DNA of 48,392 bases. It comes from an uncultured Collinsella sp. GTDB taxonomy: Bacteria; Actinomycetota; Coriobacteriia; Coriobacteriales; Coriobacteriaceae. Location: positions 1 through 48,392 of the forward strand of contig UQHW01000016.1 of the NCBI GenBank assembly GCA_900540935.1, in the 5' to 3' direction. This document shows, in pieces, positions 32,858-41,995 of this stretch. The notes below the pieces were generated by a model. The model worked only from the letters and a program-made list of their open reading frames with translations. It was not told the DNA's origin and did not search any database. Both the position numbers and the translations under genes were made by a program. How positions within the stretch are numbered: the stretch's first letter is position 1; each line of letters opens with the position of its first letter.

Positions 32858-33961
32858 ATGAAGTTCACCGTCAGCCAGAGCTCGCTTACACAAGCCATCG
32901 GCGTCGTTATGAAGGGTGTCGCTTCGGCATCCACCCTTCCCATCCTGTCGGGCGTGCTCGTCAAGGCGCAAGACGGCATCTTGGAATTCCAGACCTCTAA
33001 CTACACCATCTCGATCCGTCATCGCATCGCGGCGCATGTCGAAGAAGAGGGCGAGATGGTTATCCCCTGTAAGATGCTCTCCAATATCACCAAGACTCTC
33101 CCCGATGCCCCGGTCACCTTTGAGCTGTCCGAGCGCCAGGTGCTGATCAGTTGCGAGAAGAGCTCGTTCCGCCTGAACACGCTCGATGCCAATGACTTCC
33201 CTGAGTTTCCGGCCTATGCCATCGAGAGTGCCGTGGAGCTGCCGACCGATATCTTGTCCGAGATGGTCGGCCGCGTGTGGCGCGTCACCTCGACCGACAA
33301 GGCCCGCCCCATCCTGGGCGGCGTGCACATGAAGGTCGAGAACAACACCGTGCGCCTGGTGGCGACCGATTCCTTCCGCTTGGCCGTGTGCGATACGCAG
33401 GTCGAGACCTCGACCCTCGAGGGCTCCTTTGAGCTCAACGTTCCGGCTGACGCCTTTAACGACGCACTGAACATCATGGCCAGCCAGGCGACCATCATGA
33501 TCGGGGCTACCGACACCCAGGTCGTCTTTGAGGCCGGCAACACCACCTACGTGTCGCGTCGTATCGAGGGCGTGTACCCCAACTACAAGCAGCTCATCCC
33601 CGATTCGTGCGTGACGAGCGTCAAGATTGACGTCGCCGCCTTTAACGCCGCCCTCAAGCGCGTGGCCGTTATCGCGAGCGCCAACCCCGCTGTCAAGTTC
33701 GAGATCGATGTCGAGAACGGGCAGATGGGCCTGTCCTCCATTTCCAATGACCAGGACCTTGCGCAGGAGACGATCGATGTCGAGGCCGAGGGCGAGTCGG
33801 GCACCATCGCCTTCAACTACCACTACATCTTCGGCTGCCTCAATGCCCTGTCCAAGGAGAAGGAGATCACGCTGGAGCTCAAGAGCTACTCGCAGGCGGG
33901 CATCTTCAAGTCCTACGACAAGATCAACTACCTGTACCTGGTCATGCCGGTCCGCATCTAG
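32858..33961 (+). CDS. dnaN: DNA polymerase III beta sliding clamp
   Basis: 367 residues, normal. Three clamp domains can be traced: residues about 1-120, 125-245 and 246-367. Ends with YLYLVMPVRI, the usual hydrophobic-cleft C terminus, and includes VSRRIEGVYPNYKQLIP. Forms a dimeric ring that holds polymerase on DNA. AAAGG precedes the ATG. recF follows 10 bases downstream, so dnaN, recF and the DUF721 gene form a transcript. Confidence 0.97.
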   Translation: MKFTVSQSSLTQAIGVVMKGVASASTLPILSGVLVKAQDGILEFQTSNYTISIRHRIAAHVEEEGEMVIPCKMLSNITKTLPDAPVTFELSERQVLISCEKSSFRLNTLDANDFPEFPAYAIESAVELPTDILSEMVGRVWRVTSTDKARPILGGVHMKVENNTVRLVATDSFRLAVCDTQVETSTLEGSFELNVPADAFNDALNIMASQATIMIGATDTQVVFEAGNTTYVSRRIEGVYPNYKQLIPDSCVTSVKIDVAAFNAALKRVAVIASANPAVKFEIDVENGQMGLSSISNDQDLAQETIDVEAEGESGTIAFNYHYIFGCLNALSKEKEITLELKSYSQAGIFKSYDKINYLYLVMPVRI

Positions 33962-33971
33962 CAGCCGCCCT

Positions 33972-35078
33972 ATGACCATATTCGCCCGCGATCTTTCCGT
34001 CGCGCACTACCGCAGCTTCGATAGCTATCGCCTTGCCCTGGACGAGGGCGTGACGATACTTGCGGGACCCAACGCGGCGGGAAAGACCAATCTCATAGAG
34101 GCGCTGCAGCTGCTGACGAGCGGCGCCTCGTTTAGGCATCCGACCGCAGCCGAGCTCGTCCATGACGGCGTGGGCTCGTGCAAGGTCGAGCTGAGGCTCG
34201 AGGGCGACGGCCGCGTGCTTGATATGGGATTGAACGCGGAGGACGGTAAGCGCTCGTTTAGCCGTAACGGCAAGAGATGTTCTGCCGCCGGTGTGCGCGG
34301 GGTTCTGCCGAGCGTGCTGTTTTGCCCCGACCATCTGGACATGGTTAAGCGGGGCGCCAGTGTGCGCCGCGCCGCCCTCGATGACTTTGGCATGCAACTG
34401 AGCGCACGTTATGCCGATCTTGCGAGCACCTATGGACGCTGCGTGACCCAGCGTAACGCCCTGCTCAAGGAGACCTGGTGCTGCCGCGAGATGCTCGGCG
34501 CGTGGAACGATTCGATTGCCCGCGCGGGCTCGGCCCTGCTTGTGCACCGGTTGGCCCTGCTCGACCGGCTGGCGGGCCATGTGCACACTGCCTACGGGCA
34601 AGTGGCATCCGGTGAAGCCGCCAACGTGACCTATACGTCCACGCTGGGGGATTTGCCCCAGGTCGATGATCGCGAAGAGCTGAAGGGCTGGGCGTACGAG
34701 CGCATGCTGGCTGCCCTTGATGAGCACGCCGACGAGGAAATTCGCCGCGGCGTGACGTTGGTGGGACCGCATCGCGACGAGATTGAGTTTACCGTGGCGG
34801 GTCGCTCCGCCCGTTCATTTGCCAGCCAAGGTCAGCAGCGAACGTTGGTTCTGGCCTGGAAGGTGGCGGAGGTGGCCGTGGCTCGCGATGTCCTGGGCAC
34901 CGCCCCGCTGCTGCTTTTGGACGACGTGATGAGCGAACTCGACGGCGAACGCCGCGGTGCTTTTCTGCGGCTGATCGGCGATGATATCCAGACGGTCATA
35001 ACCACGACCAACCTGGGGTATTTTACCGATGACCTGCTTGATCGAGCCAAGGTGGTGAGCATGGGTGAGACGTGCTAA
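33972..35078 (+). CDS. recF: DNA replication and repair protein RecF
   Basis: 368 residues. SMC-like ATPase that helps load RecA at gaps. Walker A is GPNAAGKTN (about 32-40); ABC signature region SFASQGQQRTLVLAWK; Walker B LLLLDDVMSELD. Start ATG at 33972 gives MTIFARDLSVAHYRSFDSY, as in other RecF proteins; the reading frame stays open upstream into dnaN but that part is a shadow. There is no strong ribosome-binding site, so coupling to dnaN is likely. Confidence 0.96.
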   Translation: MTIFARDLSVAHYRSFDSYRLALDEGVTILAGPNAAGKTNLIEALQLLTSGASFRHPTAAELVHDGVGSCKVELRLEGDGRVLDMGLNAEDGKRSFSRNGKRCSAAGVRGVLPSVLFCPDHLDMVKRGASVRRAALDDFGMQLSARYADLASTYGRCVTQRNALLKETWCCREMLGAWNDSIARAGSALLVHRLALLDRLAGHVHTAYGQVASGEAANVTYTSTLGDLPQVDDREELKGWAYERMLAALDEHADEEIRRGVTLVGPHRDEIEFTVAGRSARSFASQGQQRTLVLAWKVAEVAVARDVLGTAPLLLLDDVMSELDGERRGAFLRLIGDDIQTVITTTNLGYFTDDLLDRAKVVSMGETC

Positions 35079-35628
35079 TTACGAGCGCGAGAGCGAAACG
35101 GTTGCCTTCAGTGGATTTTTGAACGCAGAGCGTCAGCGCATCCTGGCGGCCGCGACACCTGAGCGCCGCGCGCAGATGGAGGCCGCCGAGGAGTCGCGCG
35201 CGGTCTATCGCGCGTGGAACGCGGTGTGCTCGGGCACGCGCGAGGGGCGGCATGTGACGGGCTTGCGCTACCTGCCCGAGTCCAATGAGCTGCTGGTATA
35301 TCTCGATTCGCCCTCGTGGACGCAGGAAATGACGCTGTTGCGCGAGATCATTCGCGCGCGCATGGAGCGCGCCGGTGCGCATGTGGACGGCCTGGTGTTC
35401 AAAACCACCGCGCCCGGTCACACGCCGCCCGCCGCCAAGGAGCGCCTGCGCCCGGCGACGACCGAGCGCCCGTCGGCCCCGCACGCCGACCTAAGTGAGG
35501 CCGAGCGCACCGAGATTGAGCGCCAAGTGGCGCCCATCGAAGACCAAAAACTGCGCGAGGCCCTCGAGAATGCCATGAGAGCCAGCGCCGAGTGGGCCAA
35601 GGGCGTGCAAAGCAAAAAAGAGCCTTAA
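35065..35628 (+). CDS. DUF721 (DciA-like) protein
   Basis: 187 residues. The first 120 residues match the DUF721/DciA fold (AVYRAWNAVCSG ... LLVYLDSPSWTQEMTLLREIIRARMER), followed by a Pro/Thr/Glu-rich tail to the C terminus. DciA is the ancestral helicase loader in bacteria without DnaC/DnaI. Actinobacteria keep it between recF and gyrB, as here. The GTG start overlaps recF by 14 bases with GGTGAG just upstream. Helicase-loading activity is inferred from the family. Confidence 0.88.
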   Translation: MRRANYERESETVAFSGFLNAERQRILAAATPERRAQMEAAEESRAVYRAWNAVCSGTREGRHVTGLRYLPESNELLVYLDSPSWTQEMTLLREIIRARMERAGAHVDGLVFKTTAPGHTPPAAKERLRPATTERPSAPHADLSEAERTEIERQVAPIEDQKLREALENAMRASAEWAKGVQSKKEP

Positions 35629-35654
35629 ATCGCATCTGGTGGCCTTGTAGAGCC

Positions 35655-35683
35655 AAATACCCTCGTTCCCGAGGGTATTTTTT
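35655..35683 (+). terminator. terminator before gyrB
   Basis: An 11-bp perfect stem (AAATACCCTCG and complement) with a TTCC loop and TTTTTT tail, 27 bases after the DUF721 stop. It separates the dnaN-recF unit from gyrB. Confidence 0.85.
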
Positions 35684-35732
35684 ACGATAAACTAGTAAGG
35701 CTGTACACATTTTCTTGACTGAAGGAGGACGT

Positions 35733-37763
35733 GTGGCAAACGAAAACGATTACGATGGCGGCGAGATTAAGATTCTCGAAGGTCTCGAGGCCGTTCGTAA
35801 GCGCCCGGGCATGTATATCGGCTCGACGAGCGCCAGCGGTCTGCATCACCTGGTGTGGGAGATCGTTGACAACTCCGTCGACGAGGCCATGGCCGGTTTC
35901 TGCACCGAGATCCAGGTGACGGTCCACGCCGACAACTCCATCACGGTCGTCGACAACGGTCGCGGTATCCCCGTCGACGAGCACCCTGTTAAAAAGATCC
36001 CGACGCTCGAGGTCGTCATGACGATCTTGCACGCCGGCGGTAAGTTCGATAACTCGGCCTATAAGGTCTCGGGCGGCCTGCACGGCGTGGGCATCTCCGT
36101 CGTCAACGCACTGTCCAAGCGCGTGGTCGTTCAGGTTCGTCGCGATGGCAACACCTACGAGATGGAGTTCTCGCGCGGCAAGACCGTCAAGAAGATGGAA
36201 GTCGTGGGCACCTCGGATTCGACGGGCACCACCGTCACTTTCTGGCCCGACGACGAGATCTTCGAGACCTGCATCTATGATTTCGATACGCTGCACAACC
36301 GTCTGCAGGAGACGGCGTTCCTCAATAAGAACCTCAAAATCGTGCTGACCGACGAGCGCGAGGCGACTCCCCACGTGGAGGAGTTTTGCTACGAGGGCGG
36401 CATCATCGACTTCGTCAAGTTCCTCAACGAGGGCAAGGACGTCCCCGAGGCCTTTAAGGAGCCCATCTACATCGAGGGCAAATCGGATCCGGACGCGCCT
36501 GTGACCAAGATGGGCGAGGTCGAGGTTTCCCTGCAGTGGAATAGCGGTTACGGCGAGAACGTCATGTCGTTTGCCAACGACATCTACACCCCCGAGGGCG
36601 GCATGCACCTTGAGGGCTTCCGCACCGCGCTCACCCGCGTGATCAACGACTACGCGCGCAAGCAGAACCTGCTCAAGGAAAAAGACGCCAACCTGACCGG
36701 CGACGATGTACGCGAGGGCCTTTCGGCCGTTATCTCGGTCAAGCTGCCCGACCCGCAGTTTGAGGGCCAGACCAAGGCCAAGCTCGGTAGCTCCTATATG
36801 CGAGCGCTGACGCTCAAGATCGTGACCGACGGCCTCGCCGATTACTTGGAGGAGCATCCCAAGCCCGCCCGCGAGATCGTCAAGAAGGCGCAACAGGCCT
36901 GCAAGGCGCGCAACGCCGCCCGCAAGGCGCGCGAGGCGACCCGCCGCAAGAGTCTGCTCGAGACGGCGTCCCTGCCCGGTAAGCTCGCCGACTGCTCGGT
37001 GCGCGATGCCGAGCTGACCGAGCTCTTCATTGTAGAGGGCGACTCGGCAGGCGGTTCGGCCAAGGACGGCCGCCGCCGAGACATCCAGGCGATTCTGCCC
37101 CTGCGCGGCAAGATTTTGAACGTCGAACGCGTTGGTGACCATCGCGCGTTCTCGAGTGACACCATCCAGTCGCTGATTACCGCGATCGGTTGCGGCGTCA
37201 CGACGAGTGCCGGCGACGGCGGCGATTTCGATATCACCAAGGCGCGCTACCACAAGATCATCATCATGACCGATGCAGACGTCGACGGCGCGCATATCCG
37301 CATCCTGCTGCTGACGCTCTTCTACAAGTACATGCGTCCGCTGATCGATGCCGGCTACGTCTATGTTGCCTGCCCGCCCATCTTTGGCATTAAGGTGCGC
37401 AACAAGATCCACTACGTGTATCCCAACGGCCGCCAGCCCGAAGACGAGATCCTGCGCGACACCATCCAGAGCCTGGGCCTGAACCCCGACGATAACGACG
37501 AGGACGGCAAGGCCAAGGACGGCAAGATCACCAAAAAGCGCAAGGGCTATACCGTCCAGCGCTACAAGGGCCTGGGCGAGATGGACCCCAAGCAGCTTGC
37601 CTCGACGACGATGGACCCCAAGACCCGCATCCTGCAGCGCGTGTCGATCGAGGACGCCGTGGTGGCAGACCGCGCCGTGCGCGAGCTGATGGGTTCCGAG
37701 GTCGGCTATCGCCGCGAGTACATTGAAAAACATGCGCATGACGCGCGTTTCCTTGACGCTTAA
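35733..37763 (+). CDS. gyrB: DNA gyrase subunit B
   Basis: 676 residues. GHKL ATPase part: EIVDNSVDEA, DNGRGIPVDEH and GGLHGVGISVVNALS. The TOPRIM part has EGDSAGGSAKDGRRR and DADVDGAHIR; the C terminus has RYKGLGEMDPKQL. Forms the A2B2 gyrase with GyrA, which introduces negative supercoils. The start is taken as GTG at 35733 with AAGGAGG four bases before it; an in-frame TTG at 35715 overlaps the ribosome-binding site. gyrA begins 11 bases downstream, so they form one operon. Confidence 0.97.
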   Translation: MANENDYDGGEIKILEGLEAVRKRPGMYIGSTSASGLHHLVWEIVDNSVDEAMAGFCTEIQVTVHADNSITVVDNGRGIPVDEHPVKKIPTLEVVMTILHAGGKFDNSAYKVSGGLHGVGISVVNALSKRVVVQVRRDGNTYEMEFSRGKTVKKMEVVGTSDSTGTTVTFWPDDEIFETCIYDFDTLHNRLQETAFLNKNLKIVLTDEREATPHVEEFCYEGGIIDFVKFLNEGKDVPEAFKEPIYIEGKSDPDAPVTKMGEVEVSLQWNSGYGENVMSFANDIYTPEGGMHLEGFRTALTRVINDYARKQNLLKEKDANLTGDDVREGLSAVISVKLPDPQFEGQTKAKLGSSYMRALTLKIVTDGLADYLEEHPKPAREIVKKAQQACKARNAARKAREATRRKSLLETASLPGKLADCSVRDAELTELFIVEGDSAGGSAKDGRRRDIQAILPLRGKILNVERVGDHRAFSSDTIQSLITAIGCGVTTSAGDGGDFDITKARYHKIIIMTDADVDGAHIRILLLTLFYKYMRPLIDAGYVYVACPPIFGIKVRNKIHYVYPNGRQPEDEILRDTIQSLGLNPDDNDEDGKAKDGKITKKRKGYTVQRYKGLGEMDPKQLASTTMDPKTRILQRVSIEDAVVADRAVRELMGSEVGYRREYIEKHAHDARFLDA

Positions 37764-37774
37764 GAGGAGGTAAC

Positions 37775-40519
37775 GTGGCAGACGATATCAACAATAACGA
37801 GGGTATGGACGAGGCCGGCGATGCCGGTATGCCCGATGATCTGAAGCGCCTGCTTGCCCGTGCTGAGCAGGGCGAGGACGGCGATCCGGACGCCTATAAC
37901 CCCGATGCCGATGATGATGAGGAAGAAGACGACGCCGAGCTCGAGGAGAGCTTTGGCGAAGTCGATCGCGGCGCCTCGGCCGGCGAGGATATCAATGGCG
38001 GCCAGCTCCAGATTTCGGAGTTTGGCCGCGAGATGAAGCAGTCGTTCATCGAGTATTCGATGTCGGTTATCACGGCACGTGCCCTGCCGGACGTGCGCGA
38101 TGGCTTAAAGCCGGTGCACCGCCGCATTCTGTACGCGATGAACGAGAGCGGCATCTACCCCAACCGCCCGCACAAGAAGTCAGCTTGGACGGTCGGCGAA
38201 GTTATCGGTAAGTACCACCCGCACGGTGACTCTGCGGTCTACGAGGCCATGGTCCGCCTGGCACAGTGGTTCTCCATGCGCACGCCGCTCATCGACGGTC
38301 ACGGCAACTTCGGTAACATCGACGGCGACGGCGCGGCAGCCATGCGTTACACCGAGAGCCGCCTGGCAAAGCCCGCCATGGAACTGCTGCGTGACTTGCA
38401 GAAGGATACCGTCGACTGGCAGCCCAACTACGACGAATCGCTCGCCGAGCCCGTGGCGCTGCCTGCGCGCTTCCCCAACCTGCTGGTCAACGGCAGCCAG
38501 GGCATCGCCGTCGGCATGGCCACCAACATCGCCCCGCATAACCTCGCCGAGGCGATCGAGGCAACCTGCTACCTGATCGATAATCCCGACGCCACTGTCG
38601 ACGAGCTCATGCAGATCATGCCCGGTCCGGACTTCCCCACCGGCGCCATCATCATGGGCAGCGCCGGCATTAAGCAGAGCTACGAGACCGGCCGCGGCTC
38701 CATTACCGTGCGCGCCAAGGCTCACGTGGAGTCCACCAAGACCGGCCGCAGCCGCCTGGTCTTTACCGAGATTCCCTACATGGTCAACAAGGGCACCCTG
38801 CAGGAGAAGATCGCCCAGCTCGTCAACGACAAGCGCATCGAGGGCATCTCTGATATGCGCGATGAGTCCAACCAGAAGGGTATCCGTCTGGTCATCGAAC
38901 TCAAGAAGGGCGTCATCCCGCAGGTCGTGCTCAACAACCTGTACAAGTACACCTCGCTGCAGACGACCTTCGGCGCCAACAACCTGGCGCTCGTCAACGG
39001 CGTTCCCAAATGCCTGAGCCTGCGCGAGATGCTGCAGCACTACATCGACCACCAGGTCGACGTCGTCACCCGACGCACCCGCTTCGACCTTAAGAAGGCC
39101 CAGGCCCGCGCGCATATCCTCGAGGGCTACCTGATGGCCCTTGACCATATCGACGAGGTCATCAGCATCATCCGTTCCTCGCAGACCGACTCCGAGGCCA
39201 GCAGCCGCCTGATCGAGCGCTTTGGCTTTACGCCCGAGCAGACCACGGCCATCCTCGAGATGAAGCTGCGCCGCCTGACCGGCCTGGAGCGCGACAAGAT
39301 CCAGGAAGAGCTGGACGGCCTGCGTCGCGCCATCGCCTACTACGAGGACCTGTTGGCGCACGAGGAAAAGATCTTGGGCGTCATCAAGGAAGAGATGCGC
39401 GAGATCTCCAAGAAGTTCGGTGATAAGCGCCGCACCGAGATCAGCCAGGTCGAAAAGGATCTGGACGTTGAGGACCTCATCGCCGACGAGGACATGGTCG
39501 TGACCATCACCCACACCGGCTATGTGAAGCGTATCCCGGTGGCTGCCTATCGCGCCCAGAAGCGCGGCGGCAAGGGCGTGTCGGGCGTCAACCTCAAAGA
39601 GGACGATGTCATCGACGAGATGTTCATCGCGTCCACGCACGAGTACGTGCTGTTCTTCTCGAGCAAGGGCAAGGTCTACCGCCTGAAGGTGCACGAGCTG
39701 CCGGTCGGTACGCGCCAGGCGCGCGGCACCGCGATCGTCAACCTGCTGCCCTTCGAGGAAGGCGAGAAGATCGCGAGCGTCATCAGCTGCCGCGAGTTCC
39801 CTGCCGACGAGTTCCTGATGTTTGCCACCAAGAGCGGCATGGTCAAGAAGACTGTGATGAGCGCCTATGACCGCAGCCGTCGCGACGGCCTGATCGCCAT
39901 CAACCTGCGTGACGACGACGCGCTTCTCGCCGTGCGTCGCGTGCGCGAGGGCGACAAGATCATCATGGCCACCACCGCGGGCAAGGCGATCATGTTCCCC
40001 GAGGACCAGGTGCGCGCCACCGGTCGCGATACCAGCGGCGTTCGCGGCATTGGAATGAAGGACAGCGTGAGCGTTCTGGGCATGGAGGTCACCAACGGCA
40101 ACGGCGACCTGTTCGTCATCACCGAGCGCGGCTACGGCAAGCGCACACCGGTCGCGGACTACCCGGAGCAGAACCGCGGCGGCCAGGGCGTCTACACCAT
40201 CCAGATGACCGAGCGCAAGGGCAACCTCGCGGCCATGAAGACGGTGGGCCCGCAGCACGAGCTGTTCATCGTGACGGAAGGCGCGACGGTCATTCGCGTC
40301 AAGACCGACGAGATCAGCCAAACCGGCCGAGCCACCCAGGGCGTCAAGATGATGACCGTCGACGACAACGACCGCGTATGCGCCGTAGCCCGCATGACGG
40401 CAGCCAAAGAAAAGCCCGAAGGCGAAGGCACCGAGGATACAGCCGCAACTAGCACCGAGGAAGCCCCCGTCGACCTAGGCGACGGCAACGACATGCCAGA
40501 GGATCTCCTAGACGAGTAA
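37775..40519 (+). CDS. gyrA: DNA gyrase subunit A with acidic N-terminal extension
   Basis: 914 residues. The standard start (ISEFGREMKQSFIEYSMSVI) only begins near residue 79; before it is a very acidic stretch (Asp/Glu about half of residues 33-62) not seen in common GyrA proteins. The breakage-reunion domain has the catalytic Tyr in AAMRYTESRL and the quinolone region HPHGDSAVYE, with the susceptible Ser and Glu. The DNA-wrapping C-terminal domain has the GyrA box QKRGGKG. The C-terminal tail is acidic too. The start is a GTG preceded by GGAGG. No other in-frame start close to residue 79 has a good ribosome-binding site, so the extension is probably real. Confidence 0.96.
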   Translation: MADDINNNEGMDEAGDAGMPDDLKRLLARAEQGEDGDPDAYNPDADDDEEEDDAELEESFGEVDRGASAGEDINGGQLQISEFGREMKQSFIEYSMSVITARALPDVRDGLKPVHRRILYAMNESGIYPNRPHKKSAWTVGEVIGKYHPHGDSAVYEAMVRLAQWFSMRTPLIDGHGNFGNIDGDGAAAMRYTESRLAKPAMELLRDLQKDTVDWQPNYDESLAEPVALPARFPNLLVNGSQGIAVGMATNIAPHNLAEAIEATCYLIDNPDATVDELMQIMPGPDFPTGAIIMGSAGIKQSYETGRGSITVRAKAHVESTKTGRSRLVFTEIPYMVNKGTLQEKIAQLVNDKRIEGISDMRDESNQKGIRLVIELKKGVIPQVVLNNLYKYTSLQTTFGANNLALVNGVPKCLSLREMLQHYIDHQVDVVTRRTRFDLKKAQARAHILEGYLMALDHIDEVISIIRSSQTDSEASSRLIERFGFTPEQTTAILEMKLRRLTGLERDKIQEELDGLRRAIAYYEDLLAHEEKILGVIKEEMREISKKFGDKRRTEISQVEKDLDVEDLIADEDMVVTITHTGYVKRIPVAAYRAQKRGGKGVSGVNLKEDDVIDEMFIASTHEYVLFFSSKGKVYRLKVHELPVGTRQARGTAIVNLLPFEEGEKIASVISCREFPADEFLMFATKSGMVKKTVMSAYDRSRRDGLIAINLRDDDALLAVRRVREGDKIIMATTAGKAIMFPEDQVRATGRDTSGVRGIGMKDSVSVLGMEVTNGNGDLFVITERGYGKRTPVADYPEQNRGGQGVYTIQMTERKGNLAAMKTVGPQHELFIVTEGATVIRVKTDEISQTGRATQGVKMMTVDDNDRVCAVARMTAAKEKPEGEGTEDTAATSTEEAPVDLGDGNDMPEDLLDE

Positions 40520-40559
40520 GAGGAACCAGCTGGTAGAAAATATCAGACCCCATATATCG

Positions 40560-40592
40560 GCGGTCGGCGCACTGCGCGCCGACCGCTTTTTT
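40560..40592 (+). terminator. terminator of gyrBA
   Basis: An 11-bp perfect stem (GCGGTCGGCGC/GCGCCGACCGC), loop ACTGC, then six T, 40 bases after the gyrA stop. Confidence 0.93.
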
Positions 40593-40610
40593 GACAACCT
40601 TGGGACCCCA

Positions 40611-40744
40611 TGGCCGCTGGGCTGGCGAGTTGGGTTTGGTTTGTCGCGAGTTCCGCACGCAAAGAAGGCCACTTAATGTGGCCTTCGTCTTGCGCAGGAC
40701 TGTCCGAGCAGCAAACCAAACCCAACTCGCCAGCCCAGCGGCCA
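40611..40744. repeat. 134-bp palindromic element with 33-bp perfect arms
   Basis: The arms 40611-40643 and 40712-40744 are perfect inverted repeats of 33 bases. The inside folds further (CGCAA/TTGCG and GAAGGCCAC/GTGGCCTTC around TTAAT). ORFs on both strands of this element are mirror images produced by the palindrome. It is unlike a terminator (no T tail) and has no coding role; it could be a miniature mobile element or structured RNA. Confidence 0.85.
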
Positions 40745-40772
40745 CCCCTCCCAAAGATTTTCAAAAAAGTTG

Positions 40773-40802
40773 TTGACGCGCGCGTAACGACTCGTCTAAT
40801 AT
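40773..40802 (+). promoter_or_regulatory. promoter of tRNA-Ile
   Basis: TTGACG, 18 bases, TAATAT, ending 14 bases before the tRNA. Confidence 0.75.
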
Positions 40803-40816
40803 ATCCCTTGCGCGAT

Positions 40817-40893
40817 GGACCTGTAGCTCAGTTGGTTAGAGCGTCCGGCTGATAACCGGGAGGTCACAAGTTCGAATCTTGTCAGGTCCACCA
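40817..40893 (+). tRNA. tRNA-Ile (anticodon GAT)
   Basis: Cloverleaf with acceptor GGACCTG/CAGGTCC, anticodon loop CTGATAA, T-loop GTTCGAATC, discriminator A and encoded CCA (40891-40893). Stands alone, not in an rRNA spacer. Confidence 0.97.
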
Positions 40894-40907
40894 TCAAAAA
40901 CGTGAAG

Positions 40908-40937
40908 AGCCCCGGGGCATTGCCTCGGGGCTTTTTT
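40908..40937 (+). terminator. terminator of tRNA-Ile
   Basis: GC-rich stem AGCCCCGGGG with CCTCGGGGCT (one G-U) and a six-T tail, 14 bases after the tRNA. Confidence 0.9.
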
Positions 40938-40990
40938 CTTATCAAACAAAAGTAGTCAAAATACCCCGTCCCAAATTAACTACTTTGATT

Positions 40991-41020
40991 TTGTGTGCTG
41001 GGCGAAAGATTGGGTAGTAT
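40991..41020 (+). promoter_or_regulatory. promoter of the DUF151 operon
   Basis: TTGTGT, 18 bases, TAGTAT, about 57 bases before the ATG at 41078. Just upstream, AAAGTAGT and ACTACTTT (40950-40988) form an inverted repeat. Confidence 0.45.
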
Positions 41021-41077
41021 AGCTATTCAATGCGGCGACCCTGCCGCCTGTTAACCGCTACGTACCGGAGGTGTTCC

Positions 41078-41578
41078 ATGGTTCGTGTCGACATAGAGAC
41101 CATCGTCATGGCCGCCGGTCCCGTGCCATCGCTTATCGTACTTCGTGAGCGCAGCAGCAAATCTGACTCGCCCGCGCCGCTGCGTTCCCTTTCCATTCAG
41201 ACTGGTTCGTTTGAAGCTGCTGCCATCAGCCGCGGCATCGATAGCGGCCGCGCCGAGCGCCCGATTACCCATGACCTGCTGCTCGATACCGTTGACGCCC
41301 TGGGCGCCAAGCTCGAGCGCATCGAGATCGTTCGCGCCGAGCCGCCGGTGTTCTACGCGACGATCGTCGTACTGGCCGATGGCGAGGAGCGCAAGATCGA
41401 CGCCCGCCCCAGTGACGCCATTGCCCTTGCCGTGCGCAGCAATGCCCCCATGTTTGTGGAGGACGACATCATGAATCGCCTGGGCACTGTTTCCACCCAC
41501 GCCGAGGAAGTCGACGACGAGCAGGAGTTCGAGAAGTTCGACGAGTTCGTCCATACGCTCTCCCCCGATGACTTCTAA
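41078..41578 (+). CDS. bifunctional nuclease family protein (DUF151)
   Basis: 166 residues. The DUF151/BFN pattern is visible: VLRERSSKS...LSIQTGSFEAAAISRGI, HDLLLDTVDALGA, and IDARPSDAIALAVRSNAPMFVEDDIM. Plant members show DNase and RNase activity; bacterial members have been described as nucleases too, but the natural role is unclear. The C-terminal 30 residues are acidic. The ATG at 41078 has GGAGG six bases upstream; a start at 41030 is rejected. First of three short genes in a row. Confidence 0.88.
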   Translation: MVRVDIETIVMAAGPVPSLIVLRERSSKSDSPAPLRSLSIQTGSFEAAAISRGIDSGRAERPITHDLLLDTVDALGAKLERIEIVRAEPPVFYATIVVLADGEERKIDARPSDAIALAVRSNAPMFVEDDIMNRLGTVSTHAEEVDDEQEFEKFDEFVHTLSPDDF

Positions 41579-41608
41579 ATGTCTGGCACGCGAGCGGAGA
41601 GGTCGCTG

Positions 41609-41965
41609 ATGGGTACCCGCGTATCGGCTGAAGCGGCCGCCATCGCGCGTGAAGCCCAGATGCGCTCGGAGGCTTCTGAGGCGGCGCGCATTGCCTATGT
41701 GACGCAGGCCCGCACGCTTCGCGAACGCCGCGGCTCGTTTATCAAGATGGTTGTCATCTCCGCCCTTGTCGCGGCAATCTGTTCGCGCCTTCGTGGTACA
41801 GTTGGTGCGCTTGGGTTTTCGATCTCTACGGGCCTGGTGATCTGGGGCGTGGTCGATGCGGTCATGCTGACTAGCCAGATCAAGGTGCTCGACAAACGCG
41901 CGGCGGACATGATGCGCGCCCGCGATGCCGCTGCTAAGATCGCCGCCGAGGCGCAAGAACTGTAA
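41609..41965 (+). CDS. small membrane protein with charged N-terminal helix
   Basis: 118 residues. A long charged helix (about 5-45: AEAAAIAREAQMRSEASEAARIAY) is followed by two hydrophobic segments (about 46-61 and 68-90) and a further Ala/Arg-rich helix at the C terminus. No family recognised. The ATG at 41609 has GAGAGG six bases upstream; the ATG at 41579, which touches the DUF151 stop (TAAATG), would add ten residues and is possible. It is the second gene of the DUF151 transcript. Confidence 0.65.
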   Translation: MGTRVSAEAAAIAREAQMRSEASEAARIAYVTQARTLRERRGSFIKMVVISALVAAICSRLRGTVGALGFSISTGLVIWGVVDAVMLTSQIKVLDKRAADMMRARDAAAKIAAEAQEL

Positions 41966-41995
41966 CGACGCCAGACTCGATGGGAAGGTCTAAAG

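Noticed and set aside
33627..33971. Upstream extension of recF into dnaN
   Set aside because: Low-complexity Arg/Ser/Pro translation; the RecF start matches the family at 33972.
35682..37739. 685-codon open frame opposite gyrB
   Set aside because: Same reason; gyrB motifs are intact on the plus strand.
38180..40321. 713-codon open frame opposite gyrA
   Set aside because: Shadow of a strongly biased gene; no domain or ribosome-binding site.
40591..40776. Short ORFs on both strands after gyrA
   Set aside because: Near-identical translations on opposite strands arise from the 134-bp palindrome, not from coding.
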